Source: Pseudobacteroides sp035370245 (GTDB lineage: Bacteria; Bacillota; Clostridia; Acetivibrionales; DSM-2933). Taken from it: 64,000 bases of DNA. The notes beneath the pieces were generated by a model. The model worked only from the letters and a program-made list of their open reading frames with translations, was not told the DNA's origin and did not search any database. Positions 18,501 through 27,664 of this stretch are shown one piece after another. Position 1 is the first letter of the stretch. Each line of letters starts with the position of its first letter. Position numbers and translations under genes: made by a program. Where the stretch lies: NCBI GenBank assembly GCA_035370245.1, contig DAOOVO010000002.1, forward strand, positions 17,726 through 81,725, written 5' to 3'.

Positions 18501-20231
18501 TAAATCAGGTGCTTTAGATAAATAGGAAACTGCCGCCGCCAGTTTTTTTGCAGTATCAATGTTGTGAGGTGCTTCAAGATTTAATAACCTCGCAGTATTC
18601 TCACTTTCGGTAATCAATGCATCAAGATTCTTTTGTGCATCACTAATAAGCTCATTGAGTTTGGGTTCTTCAGTGGGAAGATAGGATTTTCTCTTACTTC
18701 CCCAAAAGGGATGCTTTACAGGCATTCCCATGGCCTTAAGATGAGCATCATAATCCTTTACAAGGGATTCTTTTCTAATATAATCATCCTTTTTCCAATT
18801 CTCAATATCTCTAAAATTGATATTAGGAAATGTTAAGTCGGGATATTCTCTCTTTAACCGCAAAAATGCACCGAAAAGCTGTATGGGTGTCATATAGCTT
18901 TCTCTTACGGGAGTGTTTAATGCTTCGCTGTATGCATTGAGTTTATCCCTGCTTTCTAAAAGAATGTTTCTTTCAGAGCTTATATCGTCCAGCTTAGGTT
19001 CACCCAACCCATACACTCTCTTTAGCTCAGCTAAAAGTGCCTTTTTATTTGATTTCTGGCTGTGAAGCTCCAAACAGGCATCCCCTAAGCCTATTTTATC
19101 CAATCTCCTTTTAACCACTTCCAAAGCAGCCATCTTTTCCGACACAAACAGCACTTTCTTACCGGCATCAATGGCATCAGCTATTATATTTGTAATGGTC
19201 TGCGATTTTCCTGTACCGGGTGGCCCTTGTATAACAAGGTTGTGACCTGCTTGAACATCAGTCAACGCCAATATTTGGGTACTATCGGCATCCACAACAT
19301 GGTTTATTTTTTCAGGACTTAAAAACTTATCAATTTGCTCGTTCTCTGAAATTCTGTTGCCATCATCCTTAAAACCTGATCCAAGCAAAGCACCTAAAAT
19401 ACTGTTGGCATCAGGCTTTAAGTCATCAGGCCATAAATCCGGATCAAGATCCTTATACATAAGGTATTTACCAAAAGAAAAGAATCCAACACATATAAAG
19501 TCAGATTCTATTCTCCATTCCGGAAATCTTTGGATAGCCTGGCCCATACTTTTCATATACTCCAAAATGTCCAGGTCTTCAAAATCCTCTAAAGATGGAA
19601 TTGTAATTTTATATTCAGTCGAGAGCTTTTTAACAAGGGACAGATTCTCTTGAATTTCTTCGCCTGTATATCTGAGCCTGAAAAGCTCTCGACCATTAGT
19701 TCTTACCAGTTCAACAGGTACAAGTATACAGGGTGCACAAAGCTCCTTGCCGTTACTTCCGTCTTCTTTATACCTGAGCATACCTAATGTAAGAAAAAGG
19801 TTGTTTACTCCCTGCTCTTCAATAAAAGTCCTGGCAGCATAAAATGTGTTTAACAGCCTTGTTTGGAGCTCCTTTTCAGCATATGGTGTTTGAAGCCTGT
19901 TATCCTTTAAAGTCTCTTGCTGAGAATCCTGTTTTGATTCTCTTTCTTCATCCTGACGAGTCTCACTATCCTTTTCAAGCCTAATTCTGTAAGGTTTCTC
20001 CTTTTCTGATTTATCCTTATCAATGAATTTATCAAATCCATCTTTTGCAGGATCAAACAGCAATGACTTTTCTTCTTTTACAATGATATTATATATCTCT
20101 ATCGATTGCTCATTAATTATTTCAACGCCTTTTGATTTAAGCGGTCGATAATTTAAAAAAGGATTCTTCAAGCTTAAGTCCAACAACTCAATTCTTGACT
20201 CTTCAAGCTTTCTTCTTACAGCTTCTGCCAC
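15513..20231 (-). CDS. DUF4011-helicase-nuclease-DUF3320 protein (Hhe-like)
   Basis: A 1572-residue multidomain protein (numbering below counts from an upstream GTG at 20240; I prefer the GTG at 20231, which has GGGGA nine bases before it). Order: DUF4011-type N-terminus (about 10-330), superfamily I helicase with Walker A GPPGTGKS (339-346), a long helical insertion, DEAS (972-975), GDSKQMPPTSF (996-1006), YRSRHE (1047-1052), VQGDERDVIFISVGY (1170-1184) and ISRAR (1212-1216), then a Vsr/DUF559-like nuclease (about 1269-1365) with E1270, D1296 and E1313-C-D1315, and a DUF3320 stretch near 1435-1475. This matches the DUF4011-helicase-Vsr architecture reported as the single-gene Hhe anti-phage system. 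All key motifs appear intact, so it is likely active. It is probably monocistronic and has no neighbouring defence genes. Confidence 0.88.
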   Translation of the reverse strand: MAEAVRRKLEESRIELLDLSLKNPFLNYRPLKSKGVEIINEQSIEIYNIIVKEEKSLLFDPAKDGFDKFIDKDKSEKEKPYRIRLEKDSETRQDEERESKQDSQQETLKDNRLQTPYAEKELQTRLLNTFYAARTFIEEQGVNNLFLTLGMLRYKEDGSNGKELCAPCILVPVELVRTNGRELFRLRYTGEEIQENLSLVKKLSTEYKITIPSLEDFEDLDILEYMKSMGQAIQRFPEWRIESDFICVGFFSFGKYLMYKDLDPDLWPDDLKPDANSILGALLGSGFKDDGNRISENEQIDKFLSPEKINHVVDADSTQILALTDVQAGHNLVIQGPPGTGKSQTITNIIADAIDAGKKVLFVSEKMAALEVVKRRLDKIGLGDACLELHSQKSNKKALLAELKRVYGLGEPKLDDISSERNILLESRDKLNAYSEALNTPVRESYMTPIQLFGAFLRLKREYPDLTFPNINFRDIENWKKDDYIRKESLVKDYDAHLKAMGMPVKHPFWGSKRKSYLPTEEPKLNELISDAQKNLDALITESENTARLLNLEAPHNIDTAKKLAAAVSYLSKAPDLAGIEINNELWKINEYEINKTINAGLMIQKIKKEYGNTIIPHAWNSNVSEVRQILNIYRGKWWRFLSGKYRRAKSTLMGLCQNGLPQNYNEWISICDAIIEYQINIKIIDGEKDNIKSLFGSLFKGEESSWEDIKTKADWIISLYRNVQDGTVPSDLIMQRAYWLAIKDIVTDKLESLLRKFIDSMNNLSIFLELDTIKSFPPSGDLKEIDFTAQKDRIDLWKGNLSKTQDMVVFNHMNDALIKESLEGLVDYSLNVEPHGTSLDIILQHNWYECLLNIAFRERPAIAEFAKDKHESVVKRFQDYDRLLIKHNQIRLAKKHWDNMPKGSGDTGQLGVLLWEFQKKSRHLPIRKLMLKAGNAIQAIKPVFMMSPISIANFLPPEGLRFDLVIFDEASQVRPVEAFGALMRAKQAVVVGDSKQMPPTSFFEQTVTPEGEDDDDYSTADVESILALFEAQKAPQRMLRWHYRSRHESLIAVSNYEFYDNKLVVFPSPHNTSKKMGLVYNFVKDGAYDRSNTRVNLPEAKLVAQRVIEHFKSSPELTLGVAAFSMSQMQAIIDEIELLRRKDLSIEPFFNMHPHEPFFVKNLENVQGDERDVIFISVGYGKTKEGYLAMNFGPLNNDGGERRLNVLISRARLRCEVFTNLAPEDIDLSRTNARGVKALKTFLTYARDGNLNIPIETGRESDSPFEEEVYKSLTDLGYSVRKQVGCAGFYIDLAVVDPKDNNRYILGIECDGASYHSARSARDRDRLRQSVLEDKGWNIIRVWSTDWFRNPKDQLKRLIEAIEKAKVVGLKNKSDVADTIVIERSDNSVSNKEETVNRYVVAEIPFIDEEEIYKPEKLVPYIEKIVKVESPVHILEVTRRVISNSKLTKTGSSIQRSVNDACAILSRDGRIVINGDFLWCASMKVPVVRDRSDLPSASRKIELISKEEIAEAIISSIKESFGLERSQVATVSCQKLGFQRVNEDIKVYMDKIVDEMLKDGRLKQNGSYLGI

Positions 20232-20315
20232 TAATGTCACTCCCCAAAAATAAGGTTATATTATCTATAAATTATACTACATGTTGGGGAATGATTAAAG
20301 AATTACGGCAACAAA

Positions 20316-22837
20316 TTATTCAGTTTGCATATAACCAAATTTTCGTGCCAGTTTTATTATATCCGACATATTAACGGTACCGTCTAAGTTTATGTCACAT
20401 TTCTTATCAAAGCCTTCATCATTCTTAGTTAAGCCAAATACTTTAGCTATAAGAACAACGTCAGCCATGTTAACCGACCCGTCCTTATTGATATCTTCAA
20501 TAATTGATTCATTTATTAGCTCTGAAACATCAAGATAATATGTAACCCATGACAATGCTGCATTTAAATTTATTTTTACTTCATTGGTAGACCAGGATTC
20601 CACATCATCTACATAACATTTCTGTGCTGGTGCACGATTTTCTCTTAGCTTTCTAGCAATTTCATCCTGACATCCCGAGTTTGGCCCACCTGTTAGAAAA
20701 CCTGGCGGTACCGGAGGAAATGACTCGTCATACTGATTACAGAAAAACCTATGGTGAGGATTCTTTAACGTATTTTCTCCATATCCCGACACATATGACT
20801 TAATCATTGGATTACGTCCTAAAAGATAATCCATGCACTCAACCATTCCGTTAAAATACTTTTCATCACCGCATAATTCATATGCATACGCCATTACAAT
20901 TGCTTTATTAATAATATAAGAGTTGGAATCTATTGGATATCCTGTTATTCTATCATCATTACCGAAAAATTTATCAATATACTCAGTTTCAACTAAGGGT
21001 ATCCTATAACCTTCTTTTTCCTGTATCTCAATACAGTCATCTGCTGCCTCCCTTATACTTGCAACTGCTTGAGGGAACTCCTGCCCCTTATGAAGAGCAA
21101 GTGTAAGAGTGCCCAATCCCCCTGTAGCACATCTGTCAAAGCACCCGCTCAAACCTTCAAATTCACCTGTAAGTACAACGGGCATCTTTTGGCTTTCCTC
21201 ATAACCTTCAAGATCTGTAAGATATTCTTCTTCTCCGGTTGTAACATACAATTCACAAGCGGCCCAGTAGAAGTCATCTTCAACATAGTTATCGCCATAT
21301 GATAATGAACCTTTCTCAGCACTATATGGATAGAATATTGCCGGATTTGCCTTGGCAGCCTCGTAGGCTCTCTTGGAAGCATTCAAACATTTAGCGGAAA
21401 ATTCAGCATCAATGTCTTTCCATATGCGTGCAGCCTGGGCAGCACATGCAGCTAGATTTAGTGTTGCCGCTGTTGTGGGAGCATAGTATAACCTTTTCTC
21501 GGTATCCTGATCAGGGCGGATCGCCAATGAAGTCCAATTTTCATCTCCCACCTTATGGATTGCCATCCCTGCTCTGTCATATCCTTCAGGAATTTGCATC
21601 TTAAGCATCCATTCCATTTCCCAGCGTGTCTCATCAAGTAAATCGTTAATTTTGTTTCCGCTCTCAGGAATATTCAGCCTACCGTCACCAAAAATATCAT
21701 CTACACCGTATTTTTTACTGTGCTCATATTGGTTCTGAAGTATCCACAAGGTTAAACCGCCATTTACCATATACTTGCCATGGTCTCCCGCATCATACCA
21801 GCCACCGGTAGCATCAATGCTTTTAGGCCCTGTATAGTCTTTCACAGAGGCAGGTACAACTATATCTTCTTTATGTCCTGCCGGCCTGGACCAAACACTC
21901 TCCACACAGTACGGCATTTTTATCTCCAAACCGCTTCTTGCATGATAAAAATATTTCAGTGCATCATACTTCATATTTGTATATATATATCAGTTCCTAT
22001 GTCAAATGGAAAACTTTCAGCATTTCCTGCTACCAGATAGTAATCTTTACCAGGTATTGTATAGCTGGAAAAATCGATTATTTGAACATATTCACCTGCT
22101 GCATGGTCTGGTCCAAATACTGTTGTATTTCCGGAAGCAACAACATTTCCATCCTTATCCATTAAGTCCCATTTTTGAGGTTCTCCTGGGGTGCCATAAA
22201 CCTTCAAAACAGCCTTTTTTGTTGCATTAGGAAGATACCCCAACTGATTGACACGGATATCCTTAACAAGCGGTGTTGCCGTGGGATTTGGTGTACGACA
22301 TGTATAATCATCCAATGACATGGATATAAACTTAACTTCAATCGGTAGAGATAGAGAATTTATCAGCTCTCCCCCAAGCTGGAAAGCAAACTCAGCATCT
22401 TTATATGTTTTGTCAGCAATAAAAGTATCTTCCACTGTAAATACCTCGCCAGCTTTAATAGAAAATGTATTTCATTTGTTATTCCAAACTTCTTCATATG
22501 GCTCACCGACGTCACCTATTTTTACATAAATCTTGGTATCCTTATCGGCTGTTACAGAGAATTTAACTCTATACTGGTAGCCCGAATAAATGGTTAAATC
22601 TCTGTGTCTTATCTGTACATCCCTTCTATTAGTGCCCTTGTTATCGATATGAACAACAAAATTTCCATCCTTGATAGAGGCAGTAGCATTAGCTTCATCA
22701 GATTGGCTCAATTGCCAAGGCAGACTTACACCTCTTTTAAAATCTGTTGTTTGAAGCATTTCTGCTGCATTGCATGATACCTTTAACACAAGCATCACCA
22801 GAAACGTCAAGCCCATTACAACTAACTTTTTATACAT
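20316..22837 (-). pseudogene. Broken CBM4/Ig/GH9/dockerin cellulase (CelK/CbhA-like)
   Basis: Three consecutive open segments form one gene of about 840 residues. Segment 1 (22837-22472) has a signal peptide and the start of a CBM4-like module; it stops at an in-frame TGA (22472-22474), after which the same frame continues. Segment 2 completes the CBM and an Ig-like domain and ends at 21971. Segment 3 (from 21974, frame shifted) is the GH9 catalytic domain plus dockerin; a two-base gain in a TA tract explains the shift. Catalytic features are intact: DAGDHGKY with the base aspartates, NPHHRFF, and STNEVKIN with the acid glutamate. The dockerin has F-hands NMADVVLIAKVFG and NMSDIIKLARKFG. CelK/CbhA-type enzymes are cellulosomal cellobiohydrolases. 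As read, no full-length enzyme can be made unless both lesions are sequencing errors or are bypassed. Confidence 0.82.
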
Positions 22838-22988
22838 ATAAATTCCCCCTTACTTTATTTATATATAAAGTTTATATTTAAGCTTAAGTATTGTTTATTA
22901 TATAATTCAAAGACATTGTCCCAAAATGCAAAAAAAGTCGAATAAATGCTAATTTCACATTTATTTTATCAATTCATAAAATTCAAAT

Positions 22989-23131
22989 CAATTGCATAAT
23001 TGGTTAATAAGTTACAATTATTGTTGAAATAAAAATAAAAATAAAAAGACATTTGCTAATATTTAATATCTAGGAAATGTCTGTTATAATAGCATTTAAA
23101 AAATTAACAACAAATGAGTAATAATGTATTT
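22989..23131. repeat. Direct repeat R1 (duplicated intergenic segment)
   Basis: About 140 bases closely similar to 23464-23605: both begin CAATTGCATAATT and carry the same terminator hairpin and AT tract, with scattered substitutions and small indels. R1 lies upstream of the broken GH9 gene; R2 lies upstream of the truncated second copy, so the two mark a tandem gene duplication. Confidence 0.8.
23048..23081 (-). terminator. Terminator after the truncated dockerin gene
   Basis: GACATTT and AAATGTC arms enclose an AT-rich loop, with a minus-strand run of five T at 23043-23047. It lies downstream of the dockerin stub and is the paralogue of the tyrS terminator at 23523. Confidence 0.6.
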
Positions 23132-23161
23132 TATATAAAGTTGATATATTTATATTTAAAC

Positions 23162-23456
23162 TTAAGTCTCGATCACATCTCCAAAGCTTAGAGCCAGTTT
23201 AACTATATCAGACATATTAATTACACCGTCATTATTTAAATCACATTTGTTATCAAACCCGGATTCACCATTTGATAAGCCGAATACCTTCGCCACCAAT
23301 ACAACATCTGCCATATTAATTGAACCATCTTCATTTATGTCCTCAATAACTATATTAGGAGAATAATTTTCTATTGAATCAATAAAAAATGTAACCCATG
23401 CCAATGCTGCATTCACCAGATTCGCTCAAATGCCAAGGCTGACTTACTCCACCCGT
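23162..23456 (-). pseudogene. Deleted stump of a second CBM4-GH9-dockerin gene
   Basis: The 3' part reads NAALAWVTFFIDS, the end of a GH9 domain, followed by a complete dockerin (NMADVVLVAKVFG and NMSDIVKLALSFG). Directly upstream, in another frame, 23416-23456 encodes GGVSQPWHLSESG, homologous to GVSLPWQLSQSD in the CBM4-like module of the neighbouring gene. Everything between (most of the CBM, Ig and GH9) is missing, as is the signal peptide. The junction falls at CTGGTGAATGCA. An ATG inside the stump could give an 84-residue dockerin-only peptide without a signal sequence, which would not reach a scaffoldin. Confidence 0.8.
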
Positions 23457-23463
23457 AAAAAAA

Positions 23464-23605
23464 CAATTGCATAATTAGTTAATAAATTACAATTATTGTT
23501 ATAATAAAAATAAACATAAAAAGACATTTCCTAATATTTTTAATATCTCGGAAATGCCTTTTATTATGGTATATTTATAAAATTATACAATAAATAAGTA
23601 TTAAT
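23464..23605. repeat. Direct repeat R2 (duplicated intergenic segment)
   Basis: Partner of R1 at 22989-23131. It contains the tyrS terminator, so the duplicated unit probably began at the tyrS 3' end. It is joined directly to the CBM4-like remnant at about 23456, showing that the 5' end of the second gene was lost. Confidence 0.8.
23523..23558 (-). terminator. Terminator of tyrS
   Basis: On the minus strand GGCATTTCC and GGAAATGTC form a stem followed by TTTTTATG, 43 bases after the tyrS stop. It is duplicated as part of R1/R2. Confidence 0.7.
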
Positions 23606-24824
23606 CTATCTTAATTTTTGCAAATTTTCTTTTTCCTACCTGAATTACATCGCCATCTTTTATTTCGATATCTCCATTGGCCTGATCATACTTTACCTCG
23701 TTAATCTTGAGTGAACCCTGTGAAATAAGCCTTCTCGCCTCACTATTGGACGGTGCAAGTCCGGTTATTGCAAGAAGCTTTGGTGCCCATATCTTGCCGT
23801 CTGTAAGATCCGACGACTTTATAATTACCTCTTCAATATCATCAGGAATGGCACCTTTCTGGAATACCGATTTAAAGTGCTCTTCAGCCTTCAATGAAGC
23901 TTCATTTCCATGATATAGAGCCACAATCTCCCTTGCAAGCTTCATTTTAAGATCTCTTGGATTTACCGTATTGTTATTAAGCTGCTGTTTCATAACCTCA
24001 ATTTCATCGGGGTGAACATCTGTAACCAGCTCATAATATCTTATAATCAACTCATCAGGAATTGACATTGTTTTTCCGTATATATCATTAGGCTCTTCAT
24101 TGATACCTATATAGTTGCCTAGACTCTTGCTCATTTTCTTTACGCCATCGGTACCTTCAAGTATGGGCATGAATAAACCTATTTGCACATCGTTTTGGCC
24201 GTATTCCTTCTGGAGTGTTCTGCCCATAAGTATGTTAAACTTCTGGTCGGTTCCTCCAAGCTCTACATCTGCCTTAAGCTCAACAGAATCATAACCCTGC
24301 ATCAAAGGATAGAAAAATTCATGAATGGATATGGGAAGATTGGATGTAAATCTCTTTTTAAAATCCTCCCTTTCAAGCATTCTTGCAACAGTGTATTTTG
24401 CAGAGAGCTTTATGACATCAGCAAAGTTCAATGGCTCCAGCCATTCACTGTTGAACCTCACAATTGTCTTTTCCTTGTCTAAAATTTTAAAAATCTGCGA
24501 CTTGTATGTTTCTGCATTTTTTAGTACTTCTTCCCTGGTAAGCTGTTTTCTTGTTTCGGATTTTCCTGTAGGGTCTCCGATCATACCTGTATAGTCACCG
24601 ATTATTATAATCACCTGATGACCAAGATCCTGAAATGCTTTGAGCTTTCTCAGCACTACGGTATGTCCTAAATGTATGTCCGGTGCGGTTGGATCGAGAC
24701 CTAATTTTATGATAAGAGGTTTATTTTCCTTCTCCGATTTTTTGAGTTTTTCCAAAAGCTCATTTTCACTGATTAATTCAGCAACACCTTTTTTTATAAT
24801 TTTCAACTGCTCATTAACATCCAT
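23601..24824 (-). CDS. tyrS: Tyrosyl-tRNA synthetase
   Basis: A 407-residue class I synthetase that charges tRNA-Tyr. The HIGH motif is HLGHT near residue 51, the KMSKS motif is intact (KKMSKSLGN), and the C-terminal S4 RNA-binding domain (about 340-405) contains EARRLISQGSLKIN. The motif pattern and a DYTGMIGDPTG segment are typical of the TyrRS form often called TyrZ. GGGAGG precedes the ATG by 12 bases, rather far. The gap to the upstream disA gene is only 124 bases, too short for a full T-box leader, and none is recognised. tyrS follows radA-disA on the same strand and may be transcribed with them. Confidence 0.93.
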   Translation of the reverse strand: MDVNEQLKIIKKGVAELISENELLEKLKKSEKENKPLIIKLGLDPTAPDIHLGHTVVLRKLKAFQDLGHQVIIIIGDYTGMIGDPTGKSETRKQLTREEVLKNAETYKSQIFKILDKEKTIVRFNSEWLEPLNFADVIKLSAKYTVARMLEREDFKKRFTSNLPISIHEFFYPLMQGYDSVELKADVELGGTDQKFNILMGRTLQKEYGQNDVQIGLFMPILEGTDGVKKMSKSLGNYIGINEEPNDIYGKTMSIPDELIIRYYELVTDVHPDEIEVMKQQLNNNTVNPRDLKMKLAREIVALYHGNEASLKAEEHFKSVFQKGAIPDDIEEVIIKSSDLTDGKIWAPKLLAITGLAPSNSEARRLISQGSLKINEVKYDQANGDIEIKDGDVIQVGKRKFAKIKID

Positions 24825-24948
24825 AGCTTAATAAGTCCTCCCGAAATCATATGTATTAAATAAAATCAATTTCTCTATATTTTATCACTTAAGCCATTTA
24901 AATTCCAGTATTTTTCCCTGAAATTAATCATTCTCTGTATCTATAGAC

Positions 24949-26046
24949 CTATAACCTGCAATCTGAATTAATATGTCTAAAGTCAACAATCAATTGCTCA
25001 CGTATTCTTTTTAAGCCTTCCTTTATAGCCCTGGCCCTTATCTCACCTATTCCTTCAACAGTATCAAGTTCATCTGAAGAAGCTTTTAAAATACCCTGCA
25101 GATTCATAAACTTTTCTAAAAGTTTATTCATAATGGCCATAGGCAATCTGGGTATCATGCTCATAATCCTGAAGCCTCTGGGTGTGACATTCATGGCAAC
25201 TGTGCTATCTTTGTACCCAAGCTTAGTGTATATGTTTGTCAGGTCTAAAAGCTCATCGTCATCAAACATCCTGATGGTAGCCAGTATATCATCTGAAGTT
25301 TTTGTCGGATCATTTCTAACCATATAATCTTCTATAACCATGCGAGCATCTTCTTCAACATTAACAAGCAGTTCTTCGAGCTGCATCCTTATTAATCGTC
25401 CTTCATTTCCAAGCTCGCAAATATACCTGTCAACTTCATCCACTATCCTCATAACCATTTCCGTTCTCTGTATAACATAAGCTACATCATCCAATGTAAC
25501 ATTGTCTTCAAACTCAAGCACACTTAAATTTCCCAATGCATTGATGAGTACGGAGTTATATTTTTCCAGGGTCTGAAGGGCTTGATTGGCTCTTGCAAGC
25601 AGCATGGACGTATCTTTGAGCACATACTTGCAGTCTCCTTTAAAAAGAGTAATGAGACTCCTCCTCTGGGATATGCATATTACAATTTCTCCTGTCTGTT
25701 TCGCTACCCTTTCCGCACTCTTATGCCTTGTACCTGTTTCATTTGTAGGAATAGAGGGGTCGGGTATTAAAAGTGCGTTAGCATATAGAATTTTCTTAGC
25801 ATCCTTGCTTATTATTATTGCACCATCCATTTTGGCAAGTTCATAGAGATGTGCCGGCGAATATTCCTTATTGATATAAAACCCGCCATCAACAAGGCTC
25901 AAAACATCATAAGAATCACCAATAACAATTAGTGCTCCCGTTCTCGCCTTTAAAATGTTTTCCAATCCATCTCTCAAAGGTGTTCCCGGTGCAATAATCT
26001 TCAAAATCTCCATAAGCTCGTTATCTTTCAATCTGTCTTCCCTCAT
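24949..26046 (-). CDS. disA: DNA integrity scanning diadenylate cyclase
   Basis: A 365-residue DisA: N-terminal DAC domain that makes c-di-AMP from two ATP, with the catalytic DGA (74-76) and GTRH (105-108) motifs, a helical linker, and a C-terminal helix-hairpin-helix DNA-binding domain (about 300-355, VEGIGEIRARAIKEGL). The octamer slides along DNA and stops c-di-AMP synthesis at branched structures. AGGAGG precedes the ATG. radA lies 45 bases upstream, the same order as in Bacillus subtilis, so the pair links recombination intermediates to second-messenger output. Confidence 0.95.
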   Translation of the reverse strand: MREDRLKDNELMEILKIIAPGTPLRDGLENILKARTGALIVIGDSYDVLSLVDGGFYINKEYSPAHLYELAKMDGAIIISKDAKKILYANALLIPDPSIPTNETGTRHKSAERVAKQTGEIVICISQRRSLITLFKGDCKYVLKDTSMLLARANQALQTLEKYNSVLINALGNLSVLEFEDNVTLDDVAYVIQRTEMVMRIVDEVDRYICELGNEGRLIRMQLEELLVNVEEDARMVIEDYMVRNDPTKTSDDILATIRMFDDDELLDLTNIYTKLGYKDSTVAMNVTPRGFRIMSMIPRLPMAIMNKLLEKFMNLQGILKASSDELDTVEGIGEIRARAIKEGLKRIREQLIVDFRHINSDCRL

Positions 26047-26091
26047 TATTCCATCCTCCTATGGCTTAACCGCCAGGTTATTTGAAATAAT

Positions 26092-27453
26092 TTATAAAAG
26101 CAAATCCAATGCTTCTTTTACATTTTCAACTGTTTTTATTTGTATACCTTCAAGTTCCTTCATCTTCTTTATCATATTTTTATTTCCGGAAGGAATTATA
26201 CATGTTTTAAAGCCTATTCGCTTAGCTTCCATAATCCTTTTATCTATATGGCTTACAGCCCTAACCTCACCCGTAAGGCCTACTTCACCGATCAAAACAC
26301 TATCCGGATCAACTATCCTGTTTCTGAAGCTTGAAGCTATTGCTATTATTAATGCCAAATCACAGGCAGGTTCATCAATTTTGATACCGCCTACAACATT
26401 TACATAAGCATCGAAATTGCCAAGCTGCATGCCTACCCTTTTCTCCAAAACAGCCATAAGCAATGTTATTCTGTTATAATCGGTACCGGTTGCCATCCTT
26501 CTAGGCATACCGAAGTTTGTGGGGCTCACCAAAGCCTGTACTTCAATAAGCATTGGCCGAGTTCCCTCAATACTTGCCACCACCACCGATCCCGGAACAT
26601 TTACCGGTCTTTCAGCCAGCATAACCTCTGACGGATTATCTATCTCAGCAAGGCCTGTATCCCTCATTTCAAAAATGCCCAACTCGTTTGTTGAACCAAA
26701 CCTGTTCTTAACAGATCTTAACACCCTGTATGTCATATGCCTGTCGCCCTCAAAGTACAAAACAGTATCCACCATATGCTCTAAAACTCTTGGTCCTGCA
26801 ATCGCTCCCTCTTTTGTAACATGCCCAACAATGATTATGGATATTCCGTTGTCCTTTGCAATTCGCATAAGTTTTGCCGTTACTTCACGAACCTGACTTA
26901 CACTTCCCGGAGCCGAAGTTATATCCTCGCTGAACATTGTCTGAATTGAGTCAATAATAACCAATCCGGGCTTTTCTTTTAATATCACCGATTCGATTAT
27001 ATTAAAGTTTGTTTCCGACACCATCAAAAGCCTGCTATTATTCACAGAAAGCCTGTCGGCTCTTATTTTTATCTGACCTATGGATTCCTCACCTGAAAAA
27101 TACAATATATTTGAATCAATGACTATACTGTTACATATCTGGAGAATCAGTGTAGATTTGCCTATGCCCGGATCCCCTCCAACAAGTATTAGAGATCCCT
27201 TAACCAGACCGCCTCCCAAAACCCTGTCAATTTCCTTGAAGCCAGTATGATAACGTTCCTCTGCCTGAGAATTGACATCATTAATACTGACAGGCTTTAT
27301 ATCTCTGATATCCGAATTGGCATTCTTATATCCGCTTTTAATAATTTCTTCGACGAATGTATTCCACTGACTGCAAGCGGGACATTTACCCAGCCAGCCT
27401 GAAGACTCGTATCCGCATTCCTGACAAATGTACACTGACTTATTTTTTGCCAT
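26092..27453 (-). CDS. radA: DNA repair protein RadA
   Basis: A 453-residue RadA (Sms). A C4 zinc finger (C10, C13, C24, C27) opens the protein, then a RecA-like ATPase with Walker A GGDPGIGKST, the RadA-specific KNRFG loop (VKNRFGSTNELG), and a C-terminal Lon-like domain with SVLIGEVGLTGEVRAV. RadA processes recombination intermediates and drives branch migration. It is immediately upstream of disA. In many Firmicutes radA follows clpC directly; here two unrelated genes, one on the opposite strand, intervene. Confidence 0.95.
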   Translation of the reverse strand: MAKNKSVYICQECGYESSGWLGKCPACSQWNTFVEEIIKSGYKNANSDIRDIKPVSINDVNSQAEERYHTGFKEIDRVLGGGLVKGSLILVGGDPGIGKSTLILQICNSIVIDSNILYFSGEESIGQIKIRADRLSVNNSRLLMVSETNFNIIESVILKEKPGLVIIDSIQTMFSEDITSAPGSVSQVREVTAKLMRIAKDNGISIIIVGHVTKEGAIAGPRVLEHMVDTVLYFEGDRHMTYRVLRSVKNRFGSTNELGIFEMRDTGLAEIDNPSEVMLAERPVNVPGSVVVASIEGTRPMLIEVQALVSPTNFGMPRRMATGTDYNRITLLMAVLEKRVGMQLGNFDAYVNVVGGIKIDEPACDLALIIAIASSFRNRIVDPDSVLIGEVGLTGEVRAVSHIDKRIMEAKRIGFKTCIIPSGNKNMIKKMKELEGIQIKTVENVKEALDLLL

Positions 27454-27605
27454 CCAAAACTCCCTCGCATCAAAATTCTATAGTATAATTATCGGCATTC
27501 AGGCAAAAGAATATATAGGTATATATTGATTTTTACCCGAATTATTATACCACAAATATTTATAATATTTTATTAAATATTTTCAATCATTAAGCACAAA
27601 ATAAT

Positions 27606-27631
27606 AAGGTTGAACCGAATTGTTCAACCTT
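27606..27631 (+). promoter_or_regulatory. Stem-loop in the leader of the glycosyltransferase gene
   Basis: AAGGTTGAAC and GTTCAACCTT form a perfect 10-base stem around CGAATT, followed by TGTTTATC. It lies about 25 bases before the glycosyltransferase ribosome site. It could be a protein-binding operator, an attenuator or a terminator; the sequence does not decide. Confidence 0.45.
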
Positions 27632-27664
27632 TGTTTATCATATATTATACTGGAGGAATAAACG

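Larger units (their letters stand above)
22838..23161. other. Intergenic DNA upstream of the GH9 gene
   Basis: About 320 AT-rich bases. The distal half (22989-23131) is one copy of the duplicated flank, including a terminator hairpin. The proximal part should hold the GH9 promoter; GGGGG lies seven bases before the ATG at 22837. No gene or known RNA is seen. Confidence 0.5.

Noticed and set aside
24825..24948. T-box leader upstream of tyrS
   Set aside because: The gap is too short and no specifier loop or TGGTACC-like sequence is seen.
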